8,585 nt of DNA, from assembly GCA_031290535.1 (NCBI GenBank), contig JAITNI010000160.1, positions 1 through 8,585 on the forward strand, written 5' to 3'. Origin of the DNA: Zoogloeaceae bacterium. GTDB taxonomy: Bacteria; Pseudomonadota; Gammaproteobacteria; Burkholderiales; Rhodocyclaceae. Under the pieces are notes generated by a model. It did not search any database and was not told the DNA's origin. It worked only from the letters and a program-made list of their open reading frames with translations. Each line of letters opens with the position of its first letter. The first letter of the stretch is position 1. This document shows positions 1 to 6,820 of this stretch, piece by piece. Position numbers and translations under genes: made by a program.

Positions 1-1591
1 GTTCGATTTTCGCGCCATCGTCACCGGGCATGTCGAAAACGGCTTTCTCGCGCACGAAGAAACCCTCCTGTACGCCTTGCCGCGCCGCGCTGTGCTCGAT
101 CTGGCGGAAGGCAACGCCGCCTTCGGGGCGCATTTTTTCGCCCGCCTGTCCGAAAAACCCGGCGCGGCGGGCGGGCAGCGGGAATGGCAAAATCTGTTTG
201 GGGCGACCCTCCGGGAAATCGGGATGGGGCCGCCGGTCTTTCTCGCGGATTACTCGACCATCGCCGACGCGGCGCAGCTTATGCGGGAACAGCGTTGCCG
301 CACGGTCTTCGTCAAAAACGGCGCGCAAACCGGCATTTTCACGACCAGCAATTTTCTCGATGTCGTCATCGACGAAATCCCCGCCCGAACTCTGCTCAAG
401 ACGCAGGCGCGTTACGAGCTTTTCTGCTGCGAAGCGGACGAATATGTGTTCAGCGCGCTGCTCCTGATGACGCAAAAAAACATCAACCGCGTCATTGTCA
501 CCGAGCGGGGCGAGCCGGTCGGCGTGTTGTCGCAGATTGATTTGCTCTCCTTCTTTTCCAATCATTCGCACCTGCTCTCCCGGCAGATTGAGAGCGCGCG
601 CGATACAAACGACCTGATTGAAGCGGCAAAGGGCATTGACCCGCTGATCGGAACCCTGAACGCTGGCGGCATGAAAATGCCGCAACTGGCGCGGCTTGTG
701 CAGGCGCTTGATCTGCAACTGATGGCGCGGCTGTGGAAACTGGTCGCTCCGACGGACGTGTTTGCCAACAGCACCCTGCTGGCGCTTGGCTCTGGCGGGC
801 GCGGCGAGCAGATGTTGAAGACCGATCAGGACAACGCCCTGATTTTTTCGCCCGCGCTGGCGCGTGAACAAGTGGCGCAGGCGGGAGCGGATTTTTGCCA
901 GGTTCTGCAACAACTGGGTTACCCGCCATGTCCCGGCGGCATCATGGTCAGTCATGCCGAATGGCGGGGGACGTCTGAGGAATGGCAAACGCGCCTGTAT
1001 GGCTGGATTCACCAGCCGCAACAAGACACCTGGCTGCATCTGTCCGCCTGGCTGGATGCCGAAGTGGTCTCCGGCAACGCCCAGTGGCTGCAAGAATGCC
1101 AGACCTATTTGCGCCAGTACGCGCAAAGCGAAACCGCCTGGCTCGGCTGGCTGGTGAAGGCCATTTTGCAGTTTGACGACCAGCACCCCGCCGAAAATCC
1201 GTTCTGGAAACAGTTACTGAACCGCCGCGCCCAGGCGCGTTTCGACCTCAAAAAAGGCGGCATTTTCCCGCTGGTGCACGGCATTCGCGTGCTGGCGCTC
1301 GAACATGATGTGACGCCCACCAACAGTTTTGAGCGTCTGGACGCCCTGCAAGCAGAAGGGGTTCTTGACCGGGAGCTGGCGGAAAGTCTGGGCGAGGCGC
1401 TGGCCTTCCTGATGAAACTGCGCCTGACCAGCGGCCTCGACGCTCGCCGCTGGGGCCGCCCCGCCGACAATCTGCTGGAAACTGGCAAGCTCTCTTTTCT
1501 GGAACGCGACGCGCTCAAGGAATCGCTGGCCATTGTCCGCCGCTTCAAGTCTTTTTTGCATCGCCACTATCAGTTGGGGCGTTTTGGGTAG
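1..1591 (+). CDS. cNMP-binding/CBS/DUF294 nucleotidyltransferase-like protein, 5' end missing
   Basis: The reading frame is already open at position 2, and 529 codons are visible before the stop at 1589-1591. An internal TTG at 77 is not a credible start, because the 25 codons before it continue the same domain. Visible residues 1-50 look like the end of a cyclic-nucleotide-binding fold. Residues about 78-190 form a CBS pair, each half ending in a G-[IV]-[FL] strand (TGIFTTSNFLD, VGVLSQIDLLS). Then comes a nucleotidyltransferase-like motif, GSGGRGEQ (263-270) followed by KTDQDNALIF (273-282), the GlnD-like G-G-x-G-R-x-E plus D-x-D pattern. The rest matches the DUF294 C-terminal substrate-binding region. 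Such proteins usually exceed 600 residues, so roughly 100 are missing to the left. The family is thought to be regulatory and cytosolic. Its substrate is unknown, and uridylylation or adenylylation is only an analogy. In many proteobacteria it lies beside an acetate/solute symporter and a DnaQ-like exonuclease, and the exonuclease is present here. Confidence 0.93.
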   Translation, partial: FDFRAIVTGHVENGFLAHEETLLYALPRRAVLDLAEGNAAFGAHFFARLSEKPGAAGGQREWQNLFGATLREIGMGPPVFLADYSTIADAAQLMREQRCRTVFVKNGAQTGIFTTSNFLDVVIDEIPARTLLKTQARYELFCCEADEYVFSALLLMTQKNINRVIVTERGEPVGVLSQIDLLSFFSNHSHLLSRQIESARDTNDLIEAAKGIDPLIGTLNAGGMKMPQLARLVQALDLQLMARLWKLVAPTDVFANSTLLALGSGGRGEQMLKTDQDNALIFSPALAREQVAQAGADFCQVLQQLGYPPCPGGIMVSHAEWRGTSEEWQTRLYGWIHQPQQDTWLHLSAWLDAEVVSGNAQWLQECQTYLRQYAQSETAWLGWLVKAILQFDDQHPAENPFWKQLLNRRAQARFDLKKGGIFPLVHGIRVLALEHDVTPTNSFERLDALQAEGVLDRELAESLGEALAFLMKLRLTSGLDARRWGRPADNLLETGKLSFLERDALKESLAIVRRFKSFLHRHYQLGRFG

Positions 1592-1612
1592 GAGAGGCCG
1601 GTTTCGTCATGC

Positions 1613-1627
1613 CTGCGCGAAGCGCAG
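1613..1627 (+). terminator. Short perfect hairpin after the DUF294 gene
   Basis: CTGCGC (1613-1618) and GCGCAG (1622-1627) form a perfect 6-bp stem around a GAA loop, 21 nt after the stop codon. The stretch that follows is AT-rich (CAAATTATT) but has no clean T run. It could end or stabilise the upstream transcript; calling it an intrinsic terminator is an inference. Confidence 0.35.
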
Positions 1628-1636
1628 CAAATTATT

Positions 1637-1728
1637 CCTCCCCTGATAAGGGGAGGGCAGGGAGGGGTTTGGGAGGTTCAGAGGGCACAGACCCCAAACC
1701 CCCCTAAATACCCCCTTGTCAGGGGGGA
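1637..1728. repeat. G/C-tract palindromic intergenic element
   Basis: Two arms (about 1637-1673 and 1692-1728) form a long imperfect inverted repeat, and each contains its own small hairpin. The left hairpin is CCTCCCC-TGATAA-GGGGAGG (1637-1656, 7-bp stem). The right hairpin is CCCCCT-TGTC-AGGGGG (1711-1726, 6-bp stem). The outer parts also pair, GGGGTTTGGG against CCCCAAACCCCCC. This nested form resembles dispersed palindromic (REP/MITE-like) elements between proteobacterial genes. No other copy is seen in the window. It may act as a terminator or mRNA stabiliser between the DUF294 and exonuclease genes. Downstream, TTGGCA at 1730-1735 could be a weak -35 box for the exonuclease gene, but no convincing -10 box follows. 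Confidence 0.7.
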
Positions 1729-1778
1729 CTTGGCACGCTTCCCTTCATCAGGTGCGATAACAACCGTCATACAACATC

Positions 1779-1783
1779 AGGAG
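1779..1783 (+). promoter_or_regulatory. Ribosome binding site of the exonuclease gene
   Basis: AGGAG lies 9 nt before the ATG at 1793 and supports that start. Confidence 0.7.
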
Positions 1784-1792
1784 CCTTGAACC

Positions 1793-2407
1793 ATGTGGAA
1801 AAAACTATTCGCCCGATTGCGCCCGCCGCGCATTCATCCCGAATACCGGGAACTTTTCAGTCAGGATGACGGGCAGATTGTTAGCCTTGACTGCGAAACC
1901 ACCTCGCTGAACATCCCGGAGGCCGAGTTGCTTTCCATTGCGGCGGTCAAAATCCACGGCAAGCGGATTTTGTCCAGCGCGGCGTTTCAGGTGCTCGTCC
2001 AGCCGCGCACCGCGCCGGGTCATGAGAATGTCCGCATCCACGGCCTGCGCCCGAGCGACGTGCGCGACGGCCTGCCGCCGGAAGACGCCCTGCGCGGCCT
2101 GCTGGACTTTATCGGCGGGCGAACGCTGATCGGCTACTATCTGGATTACGACATCGCCGTGCTGGAAAAATACCTGCGCCCGATGCTCGGCGGGCCGTTG
2201 CCAAACCGGAAAATCGAGATTTCATCGCGCTACTACGACTGGCGGCAGCGCCTGTATCCCGGCTCCTATATCGACCTGCACTGGGATGTGATGGTCGATC
2301 GTCTGGACATCCCCATGCTCCCCCGCCACGACGCCATGAACGACGCCATCATGGTGGGCATGATGTATCTGGCGCTGGAAGGCAAAACGGCGGGGAGAAT
2401 GCCGTGA
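1793..2407 (+). CDS. DEDDh 3'-5' exonuclease (DnaQ/PolC-epsilon-like)
   Basis: This is a 204-residue protein with all catalytic positions of a DEDDh exonuclease. ExoI is SLDCETTSLN, giving Asp33 and Glu35. ExoII is GYYLDYDIAVLEK, giving Asp120, with Tyr-Tyr in place of the commoner His-Asn. ExoIII is RHDAMNDA, giving His179 and Asp184. A typical HGL sequence (83-85) lies between ExoI and ExoII. Family members remove nucleotides from 3' DNA or RNA ends using two metal ions. The protein has no polymerase part and a short basic N-terminus (MWKKLFARLR), so it is a stand-alone nuclease and not necessarily the replicative proofreading subunit. A good AGGAG site supports the ATG. It follows the DUF294 gene on the same strand about 200 bp away, a recurrent pairing that suggests shared function or regulation; the substrate is unknown. 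Confidence 0.93.
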   Translation: MWKKLFARLRPPRIHPEYRELFSQDDGQIVSLDCETTSLNIPEAELLSIAAVKIHGKRILSSAAFQVLVQPRTAPGHENVRIHGLRPSDVRDGLPPEDALRGLLDFIGGRTLIGYYLDYDIAVLEKYLRPMLGGPLPNRKIEISSRYYDWRQRLYPGSYIDLHWDVMVDRLDIPMLPRHDAMNDAIMVGMMYLALEGKTAGRMP

Positions 2408-2436
2408 GGGAAACTCTGAATATCGCCGTTTCCATC

Positions 2437-2595
2437 ATTTTCTGTTCATATAGCCGCTCTCATAATTTTCTGTTCATGGTGAAGCCCTGTTTTTCCGTTC
2501 ATGGTGAAGCCCTGTCGAACCACGCAGGCATGGTGAGCCGAACCATCAAGCCGCGCCCTTCGACAGGCTCAGGGCGAATGGGGGCGTGTATTTAT
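2437..2595 (-). repeat. Left, inverted copy of the TTCGACAGGCTCAGGGCGAA repeat family
   Basis: Read on the minus strand, this segment aligns with the right-hand tandem units (about 7102-7215). It has the same order of blocks: CGCCCTGAGCCTGTCGAAGG, then GCGCGGCT, ATGGTTC, GCGTGGTTCGACAGGG, and TTCACCA followed by A-rich spacers. Agreement is close over more than 100 bp. Within it, 2496-2519 and 2558-2581 form an imperfect inverted repeat (GGTGAAGCCCTGTCGAA against TTCGACAGGCTCAGGGCGAA). It fills the gap between the convergent exonuclease and WG-repeat genes and reaches the WG stop codon, so it could serve as a two-way terminator. Short open frames through it come from the repeat and are not genes. 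Confidence 0.85.
2443..2514. repeat. Three short direct repeats (TGTTCATGGTGAAGCC type)
   Basis: Copies begin at 2443 (degenerate: TGTTCATATAGCC), 2471 (TGTTCATGGTGAAGCCCTG) and 2496 (CGTTCATGGTGAAGCCCTG), with spacings of 28 and 25 bp. They correspond to one arm of the larger palindromic unit copied in tandem. The right-hand unit shows the same kind of doubling at about 7170-7215. Confidence 0.7.
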
Positions 2596-3845
2596 TTTTG
2601 GGATTGACCAGGGTTTTTGAGGCAGCCAGACAATCCCTGACATCTCGACAGATCAAAAATCTCTTCTCCCTTGATATTAATGTAGAACCATTCTTTACCT
2701 ATTTTTACCTCTGCCAACCCATTGCTCTCGAAGTTATATGCCTTATCATAACGAAAGGAAATCACCACTTCTCCCCTGGTATTGATAAACCCGTATTTAT
2801 CCTTGATTTGAACGGCGACCAGCCCATTACCTGAAAACCCTCCGCGACCTACGTAAGAGTCATAGCGCGCCGGAATCACCTCTTTGCCCTCCGCGTCAAT
2901 CCAGCCCCATTTGCCCTTGATTTTAACGCTTGCCAAACCGCTGGCATCATCAAAACCGAGCGTGGCATCAAACCGGGGCGGAATTACATATTGCCCTGCC
3001 GCATTGATAAAGCCAAATTTTCCAATTTCATCAGAAAAAATATGTTTTTTTCGATCCACACGAACCGGCGCCAGGCCATTGGCGGAAAAATTCAGCGCCA
3101 TGTCAAAGCGCAGGGGGATGACGGTTTTTCCTTTGGCGTTGATATAGCCAAATTTATTATCGACGCGCACGAGTGCCAAGCCATTTTTTGCAAATAAATT
3201 AACATCTTTGAATCGAATCGGAGCCATTAGATAGCCCTTCATGTCAAATTGAAACGGAATCACCGTTTCGCCTTTCATGTTGATGTAGCCGCATTTTTTA
3301 TCCAGCAGGTTAACGCTGCTACAGGCTACCGCCAGACCATTGGGCGCAAATTCCCCGAGGTAGTCATAGCGGAGTGGAATCACTTCTTCGCCTTTCTCAT
3401 TGATAAAGCCATATCTATTTCCAATGCTGCGCCCCCCTTTCTCGACGCCAACGATTGCCAAACCATTGGCCGCAAAATCAAACGCTTCATGATAGCGCAA
3501 CGGGATGACCACTTCGCCGCTGGTGTTGATATAGCCCCAGTCGCCTTTGAGCTTGACTTTTGCCAGCCCATTAGCGGTAAAATCGCTCGCTTCGCCAAAA
3601 CGGAACGGGATGAGGGTCTCGAACTTGTCATTGACATAGCCCCACTCCCACCCCTCGGCTTTGCGAATCGGCTTCAGGTCTTTGGGGTTCGGAGTGTGCG
3701 CGGTTGGCTGAACCGGCTTGCCCTTTTGCTCTGCCGCATTCGCAGGGGGCGCTATCGCCCACAAACCAGCAAGGACAATGCCCAGCAGGAGAATAGCGCG
3801 CGTGGCGGCGAAAAAATGCGAAGGAGGGACGGGGACGGGCAGCAT
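2592..3845 (-). CDS. Secreted WG-repeat protein
   Basis: The product is 417 residues from the preferred ATG at 3843-3845, which has GGAG 6 nt upstream. A TTG at 3881 overlapping lplT and an ATG at 3857 are also in frame but lack a good ribosome site. The N-terminus is a signal peptide: hydrophobic AILLLGIVLAGLWAIA, then likely cleavage after PANAA near residue 38. The rest is about nine WG repeats of the form [WYF]-G-[YF]-I-N-x-x-G-E-x-V-I-P-x-R-[YF], starting near residues 68, 103, 145, 185, 232, 277, 314, 351 and 387, each followed by a conserved NGLA or similar. Spacing is 35-47 residues, and repeat 4 carries an extra half-repeat. WG repeats form beta structures and probably bind something, but no enzyme activity is known. 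It lies 32 bp after lplT on the same strand and is probably co-transcribed. It looks lower in GC than its neighbours. Export to the periplasm or surface is inferred. Confidence 0.92.
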   Translation of the reverse strand: MLPVPVPPSHFFAATRAILLLGIVLAGLWAIAPPANAAEQKGKPVQPTAHTPNPKDLKPIRKAEGWEWGYVNDKFETLIPFRFGEASDFTANGLAKVKLKGDWGYINTSGEVVIPLRYHEAFDFAANGLAIVGVEKGGRSIGNRYGFINEKGEEVIPLRYDYLGEFAPNGLAVACSSVNLLDKKCGYINMKGETVIPFQFDMKGYLMAPIRFKDVNLFAKNGLALVRVDNKFGYINAKGKTVIPLRFDMALNFSANGLAPVRVDRKKHIFSDEIGKFGFINAAGQYVIPPRFDATLGFDDASGLASVKIKGKWGWIDAEGKEVIPARYDSYVGRGGFSGNGLVAVQIKDKYGFINTRGEVVISFRYDKAYNFESNGLAEVKIGKEWFYINIKGEEIFDLSRCQGLSGCLKNPGQSQK

Positions 3846-3851
3846 TTTGAA

Positions 3852-3855
3852 CTCC
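3852..3855 (-). promoter_or_regulatory. Ribosome binding site choosing the WG-protein start
   Basis: On the minus strand, GGAG is followed by a 6-nt spacer (TTCAAA) and the ATG at 3843-3845. The two earlier in-frame candidates (TTG 3881, ATG 3857) have no comparable site. The resulting N-terminus gives a compact, normal signal peptide. Confidence 0.6.
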
Positions 3856-3877
3856 ATTACCAAGGATTCAGGCGCGC

Positions 3878-5131
3878 TCAATGGCGGTGGGTGTCATCCA
3901 GATAGGCGGTGTCGTCAAAGCGGCGCTGGTTGCTTCGGTGGTGCCAGAGAATCAGGGACATGGCGCCGCTGATGAACAGCCCGAACAGCGTCAGCGCCCA
4001 GCTCAGGGCGATTTCTCCTTTAATCATCACGGCGTACAGGGTGGTCATGATGAGGATGGCGAGGTTTTCGTTGAAATTCTGCACCGCGATGGAATGACCC
4101 GCGCCCATGAGAATATGTCCCCGGTGTTGCAGCAGGGCGTTCATGGGCACCAGAAAAAAGCCGGAGAGTCCGCCGATGAGAATCAGGAGGGGAATGGCAA
4201 TCCAGAGGCTGTCCACCCCATTCATGACGGGGATCACCAGCCCCATGACAATGCCAATGGGAATGACCCTGAACGCGCCTTTCAGGCTGACCAGCCGCGC
4301 CGCCAAAATCGCGCCGACGGCGACGCCAGCGGCCACAACGGCCTGCATCATGATGGATTTCGAGAGATCAAGGTGCAAAACGTCCTTGGCCCAGTCGATC
4401 AGAATAAACTGCATCGTGGCCCCCGCGCCCCAGAACAGGGTGGTGACGGCCAGCGAAATGCGCCCCAACCGGTCTTGCCAGAGGAGCTTCAGGCAATGGC
4501 CGAATTCGTGCGCCAGATACAGCGGATTTTTCTTCAGCGGCTTGTGATCGACGCCGGTATCCGGCACCTTCAGGTTGAACAGGGCGGCAACAATGTAAAT
4601 CAGGCAGACGATGACAATGACCATCCTGCCCTCGGTATTGATGAACGGCAGATCGAACGCGAGCAGATTTTTCATCATGGCCGGTTCAATCAGCGCCCCC
4701 CCCAGCGCAAACCCCAACACAATGGCCGCCACGGTCAGCCCTTCAATCCAGCCATTGGCAACGACCAGCAGCCGGTGCGGCAGATATTCGGTGAGAATGC
4801 CGTACTTGGCGGGCGAATAGGCCGCCGCGCCCAGCCCCACCACCGCATAGGCCACCAGCGGATGCACACCCGCAAACATCATGGCGCAGCCCAGAATCTT
4901 GATGCTGTTGCTGATGAACATCACGCGCCACTTGGGCATGGAATCCGCAAACGCGCCCACAAATGCCGCCAGCACCACGTAGGAGACGACAAAAAAGGTT
5001 TTCAGCAGCGGAACATAGGAGGCGGGAGCGTCCATATCCCGCAAAACCACGATGGCAGCGGCAAGCAGCGCGTTGTCAGCCAGCGCGGAAAAAAACTGCG
5101 CGGCCATGATGATGTAAAAACCGAGAGGCAC
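3878..5131 (-). CDS. lplT: Lysophospholipid transporter LplT (major facilitator family)
   Basis: This is a 417-residue, strongly hydrophobic protein with the multi-helix pattern of a major facilitator. It shows LplT hallmarks close to the E. coli protein: AQFFSALADNALL in helix 1 (11-23), FVGAFADSMPKWRVM in the first cytoplasmic loop (57-71), and GLGAAAYSPAKYGIL (99-113). LplT moves lysophospholipids from the outer to the inner leaflet of the cytoplasmic membrane so that Aas can re-acylate them. E. coli LplT is slightly shorter (about 397 residues). The start is GTG at 5129-5131, with an AAGAGA stretch about 11 nt upstream. The next ATG, 24 nt inside, would trim helix 1. The usual partner aas is neither adjacent nor fused. 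The gene following on the same strand, 32 bp on, encodes a secreted WG-repeat protein. A long open frame on the opposite strand is a shadow of this gene. Confidence 0.92.
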   Translation of the reverse strand: MPLGFYIIMAAQFFSALADNALLAAAIVVLRDMDAPASYVPLLKTFFVVSYVVLAAFVGAFADSMPKWRVMFISNSIKILGCAMMFAGVHPLVAYAVVGLGAAAYSPAKYGILTEYLPHRLLVVANGWIEGLTVAAIVLGFALGGALIEPAMMKNLLAFDLPFINTEGRMVIVIVCLIYIVAALFNLKVPDTGVDHKPLKKNPLYLAHEFGHCLKLLWQDRLGRISLAVTTLFWGAGATMQFILIDWAKDVLHLDLSKSIMMQAVVAAGVAVGAILAARLVSLKGAFRVIPIGIVMGLVIPVMNGVDSLWIAIPLLILIGGLSGFFLVPMNALLQHRGHILMGAGHSIAVQNFNENLAILIMTTLYAVMIKGEIALSWALTLFGLFISGAMSLILWHHRSNQRRFDDTAYLDDTHRH

Positions 5132-5165
5132 CTTGGAATCGTCTCTTTGTTCTGATTGACGGGCG

Positions 5166-5171
5166 ATTATA
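5166..5171 (-). promoter_or_regulatory. Probable -10 box for lplT
   Basis: TATAAT on the minus strand lies about 35 nt upstream of the GTG start and would give a leader of roughly 28 nt. No good -35 box is visible at 16-18 bp spacing, so the promoter may be weak or activator-dependent. The 199-bp gap between lplT and the flavoprotein gene holds nothing else convincing except the hairpin at its far end. Confidence 0.45.
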
Positions 5172-5302
5172 TCAGGCCAGCGGCTCCCGACAGGATTTTG
5201 AAAATACAGACACGGAGCCAGCGCAGGAAACGTCCCGTTCTTCTGTTAGCGCAAAGGAAAACGGGGCGGAAGCGCCATGCGGAAACCCGACTCTCGCCTT
5301 TG

Positions 5303-5330
5303 GATAAACAAACATGCTTTTGGCAAGCAC
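5303..5330 (-). terminator. Possible terminator after the flavoprotein gene
   Basis: Directly after the flavoprotein stop, the minus strand reads TGCTT-GCCAA-AAGCA and then TGTTTGTTTAT. A 5-bp stem followed by a T-rich tract resembles a weak intrinsic terminator. If real, it would separate this gene from lplT. Confidence 0.4.
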
Positions 5331-6698
5331 TTACTCAAAATCGGCCAGCCAGCCCTGTTCCTGTAGCCAGAAGAGCCATTGCGCCGCGTGTTGCGACGAG
5401 TGGTTCAGGAGGCCCGACAAGGCATGTCGCGCCCCTGCCTCGCTTTTTGCGCTCCGCGCCAGACGCAGCAGCGGGGCGACTTCCACGCCGTCGACTTGCC
5501 AGATGCCCAGGGGATGTTCGGGCGTCGCGACGACTTCGGTCTCGATGATTTCATCTCCGGCCAGTACGGGCAGGTAGGTAATGTCGACCGTTTGCGGCGT
5601 GGTGGGAGGGTACAGCGGTTCGGCATCCGGCCAGTGGTGGCGGGTTTGCCAGAAGGCGGTTTCCGGCCAGTGGGTTTCTTTGGCGTAAAAATCACGCCCC
5701 GTGCGCGCAAAGCGATAAAAGAGATCGGAGAGGCGTTGGCGATGGAATTCCTGCGCCAGCACGGCGCGTTCGGGAAAACGGAGCTGGGTGTGAATGACCG
5801 CTGACGCTTGCAATGCGGTCGACAGGGCGAGCAGAATTCCGTTGCCGGGCAGGGGGTCGCCCGCCACGGCGGCATCGCCGACGCGCAGGCTCTTCTCGTC
5901 TGCCATGTCGTAGGTCAGCACGGAGGTGCTGGCGCGCGGATAGGGCAAATCCACGGGGGTTGCGCCCTTGATGAATTCCCGGGAGATTTCAAGGCGCTTC
6001 AGATAGCCGCGACAAAATTTGTTCAGATGGGCTTTGCTGGGCAATTGGGTCTGCTCGACGTCCAGCGTCAGTTGCGAATAGACGCGCCCATTGGCGCCGC
6101 GCGCGAACCAGACCCAACCGTCCGCAAAACTTTGCACGGCGGAGCCGGGGTGTTCGTTGCCCGTGGCCGCGCCGGGATGCCAGTATTGCAACAGGGACAT
6201 CGTTTCCGCGCCGCGCCGCCGACCGGTGACGTGATGCGGAAAAGGCGCGGTGCGTCCCCGCGCCTCAACGACAAAATCGGTATGCAGGCTTCTGACGCCG
6301 CCACCGTGCGGGAGCTGCACTTTAACCGTTAGGCGACGTCCATCCGGCTGCCAGCTTTTGACCTCGGCCTCCTCCACCCGGACGCCCAGCCGTCGGGCAT
6401 CGCGCAACAGGGCGGCGTCAAAATCGGGGCGATAGACGAGGCGTTCTTCCTGATGCGCGTCTTCCTGCCCGTGCCAGAAAAAACGGCGGGGAGAGGGCGC
6501 GGACAGGGTGGCGAGCGCCTCCGTCAAGCCAAGCTGGCGCAGCCCTTCCGCGACATGTTCCGAGACGCTTTCCAAGGCGGCAAAGTGGCGCGGCGCGGCA
6601 AAAAGGGTCACAAAATATCCCAGACGAACCAGTCCCGTCGCCGTTGCCACTCCAGCGGGGCCGCCGCCGAGGACGGCGATTCCAATCTTTTTTTGCAT
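5331..6698 (-). CDS. FAD-dependent monooxygenase / tryptophan-halogenase-like flavoprotein
   Basis: The product is 455 residues from the ATG at 6696-6698, which has GGAG 9 nt upstream. A longer form from the ATG at 6776 would add 26 very basic residues but has no ribosome site. Residues 5-30 carry the dinucleotide-binding motif LGGGPAG followed by ATGLVRLGY. FVVEARGR (143-150) is the middle FAD strand. GDAAVAGDPLPGNGI (275-289) is the second FAD motif, typical of the PHBH/halogenase superfamily. The lysine-x-serine pair and the W-x-W-x-I-P motif of true halogenases are not apparent, so chlorination is unlikely. The overall pattern recalls single-component flavoproteins that modify tryptophan in peptides or proteins (LodB and QhpG types), but no target peptide, LodA/GoxA or amine-dehydrogenase gene is nearby. 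The last 80 or so residues are an unassigned extension. It probably acts in the cytosol; substrate unknown. Confidence 0.85.
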   Translation of the reverse strand: MQKKIGIAVLGGGPAGVATATGLVRLGYFVTLFAAPRHFAALESVSEHVAEGLRQLGLTEALATLSAPSPRRFFWHGQEDAHQEERLVYRPDFDAALLRDARRLGVRVEEAEVKSWQPDGRRLTVKVQLPHGGGVRSLHTDFVVEARGRTAPFPHHVTGRRRGAETMSLLQYWHPGAATGNEHPGSAVQSFADGWVWFARGANGRVYSQLTLDVEQTQLPSKAHLNKFCRGYLKRLEISREFIKGATPVDLPYPRASTSVLTYDMADEKSLRVGDAAVAGDPLPGNGILLALSTALQASAVIHTQLRFPERAVLAQEFHRQRLSDLFYRFARTGRDFYAKETHWPETAFWQTRHHWPDAEPLYPPTTPQTVDITYLPVLAGDEIIETEVVATPEHPLGIWQVDGVEVAPLLRLARSAKSEAGARHALSGLLNHSSQHAAQWLFWLQEQGWLADFE

Positions 6699-6707
6699 CC
6701 TGATTTG

Positions 6708-6711
6708 CTCC
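6708..6711 (-). promoter_or_regulatory. Ribosome binding site choosing the flavoprotein start
   Basis: GGAG on the minus strand, 9 nt before the ATG at 6698, places the FAD motif about 10 residues from the N-terminus as usual in the family. The earlier ATG at 6776 lacks any such site. Confidence 0.6.
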
Positions 6712-6791
6712 GGGTCATGCTTGCGGGCCTGCTGTTGTGGCTTTTTTATGCGCGGGGCGCGTTTGTTCTGCGTCATGAGACGCAGTGGGCT

Positions 6792-6820
6792 ATTACACCG
6801 GACATCGCGGGAATCAGCAA
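6792..6820 (-). promoter_or_regulatory. Candidate promoter for the flavoprotein gene
   Basis: On the minus strand, TTGCTG (6815-6820) and TGTAAT (6792-6797) are separated by exactly 17 bp. Transcription would begin near 6785, leaving almost no leader for the ATG at 6776 but about 87 nt for the ATG at 6698. This agrees with the later start. The -35 box matches only its TTG. Confidence 0.35.

Noticed and set aside
77..79. TTG at 77 as the true start of the DUF294 gene
   Set aside because: The frame is open to the window edge and the residues before it continue the cyclic-nucleotide-binding fold. The gene is cut by the window.
3881..5155. Long plus-strand open frame (424 codons) opposite lplT
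   Set aside because: It mirrors lplT in a high-GC gene. Its His/Gln/Arg-rich product has no recognisable domain, while the minus strand encodes a clear LplT.
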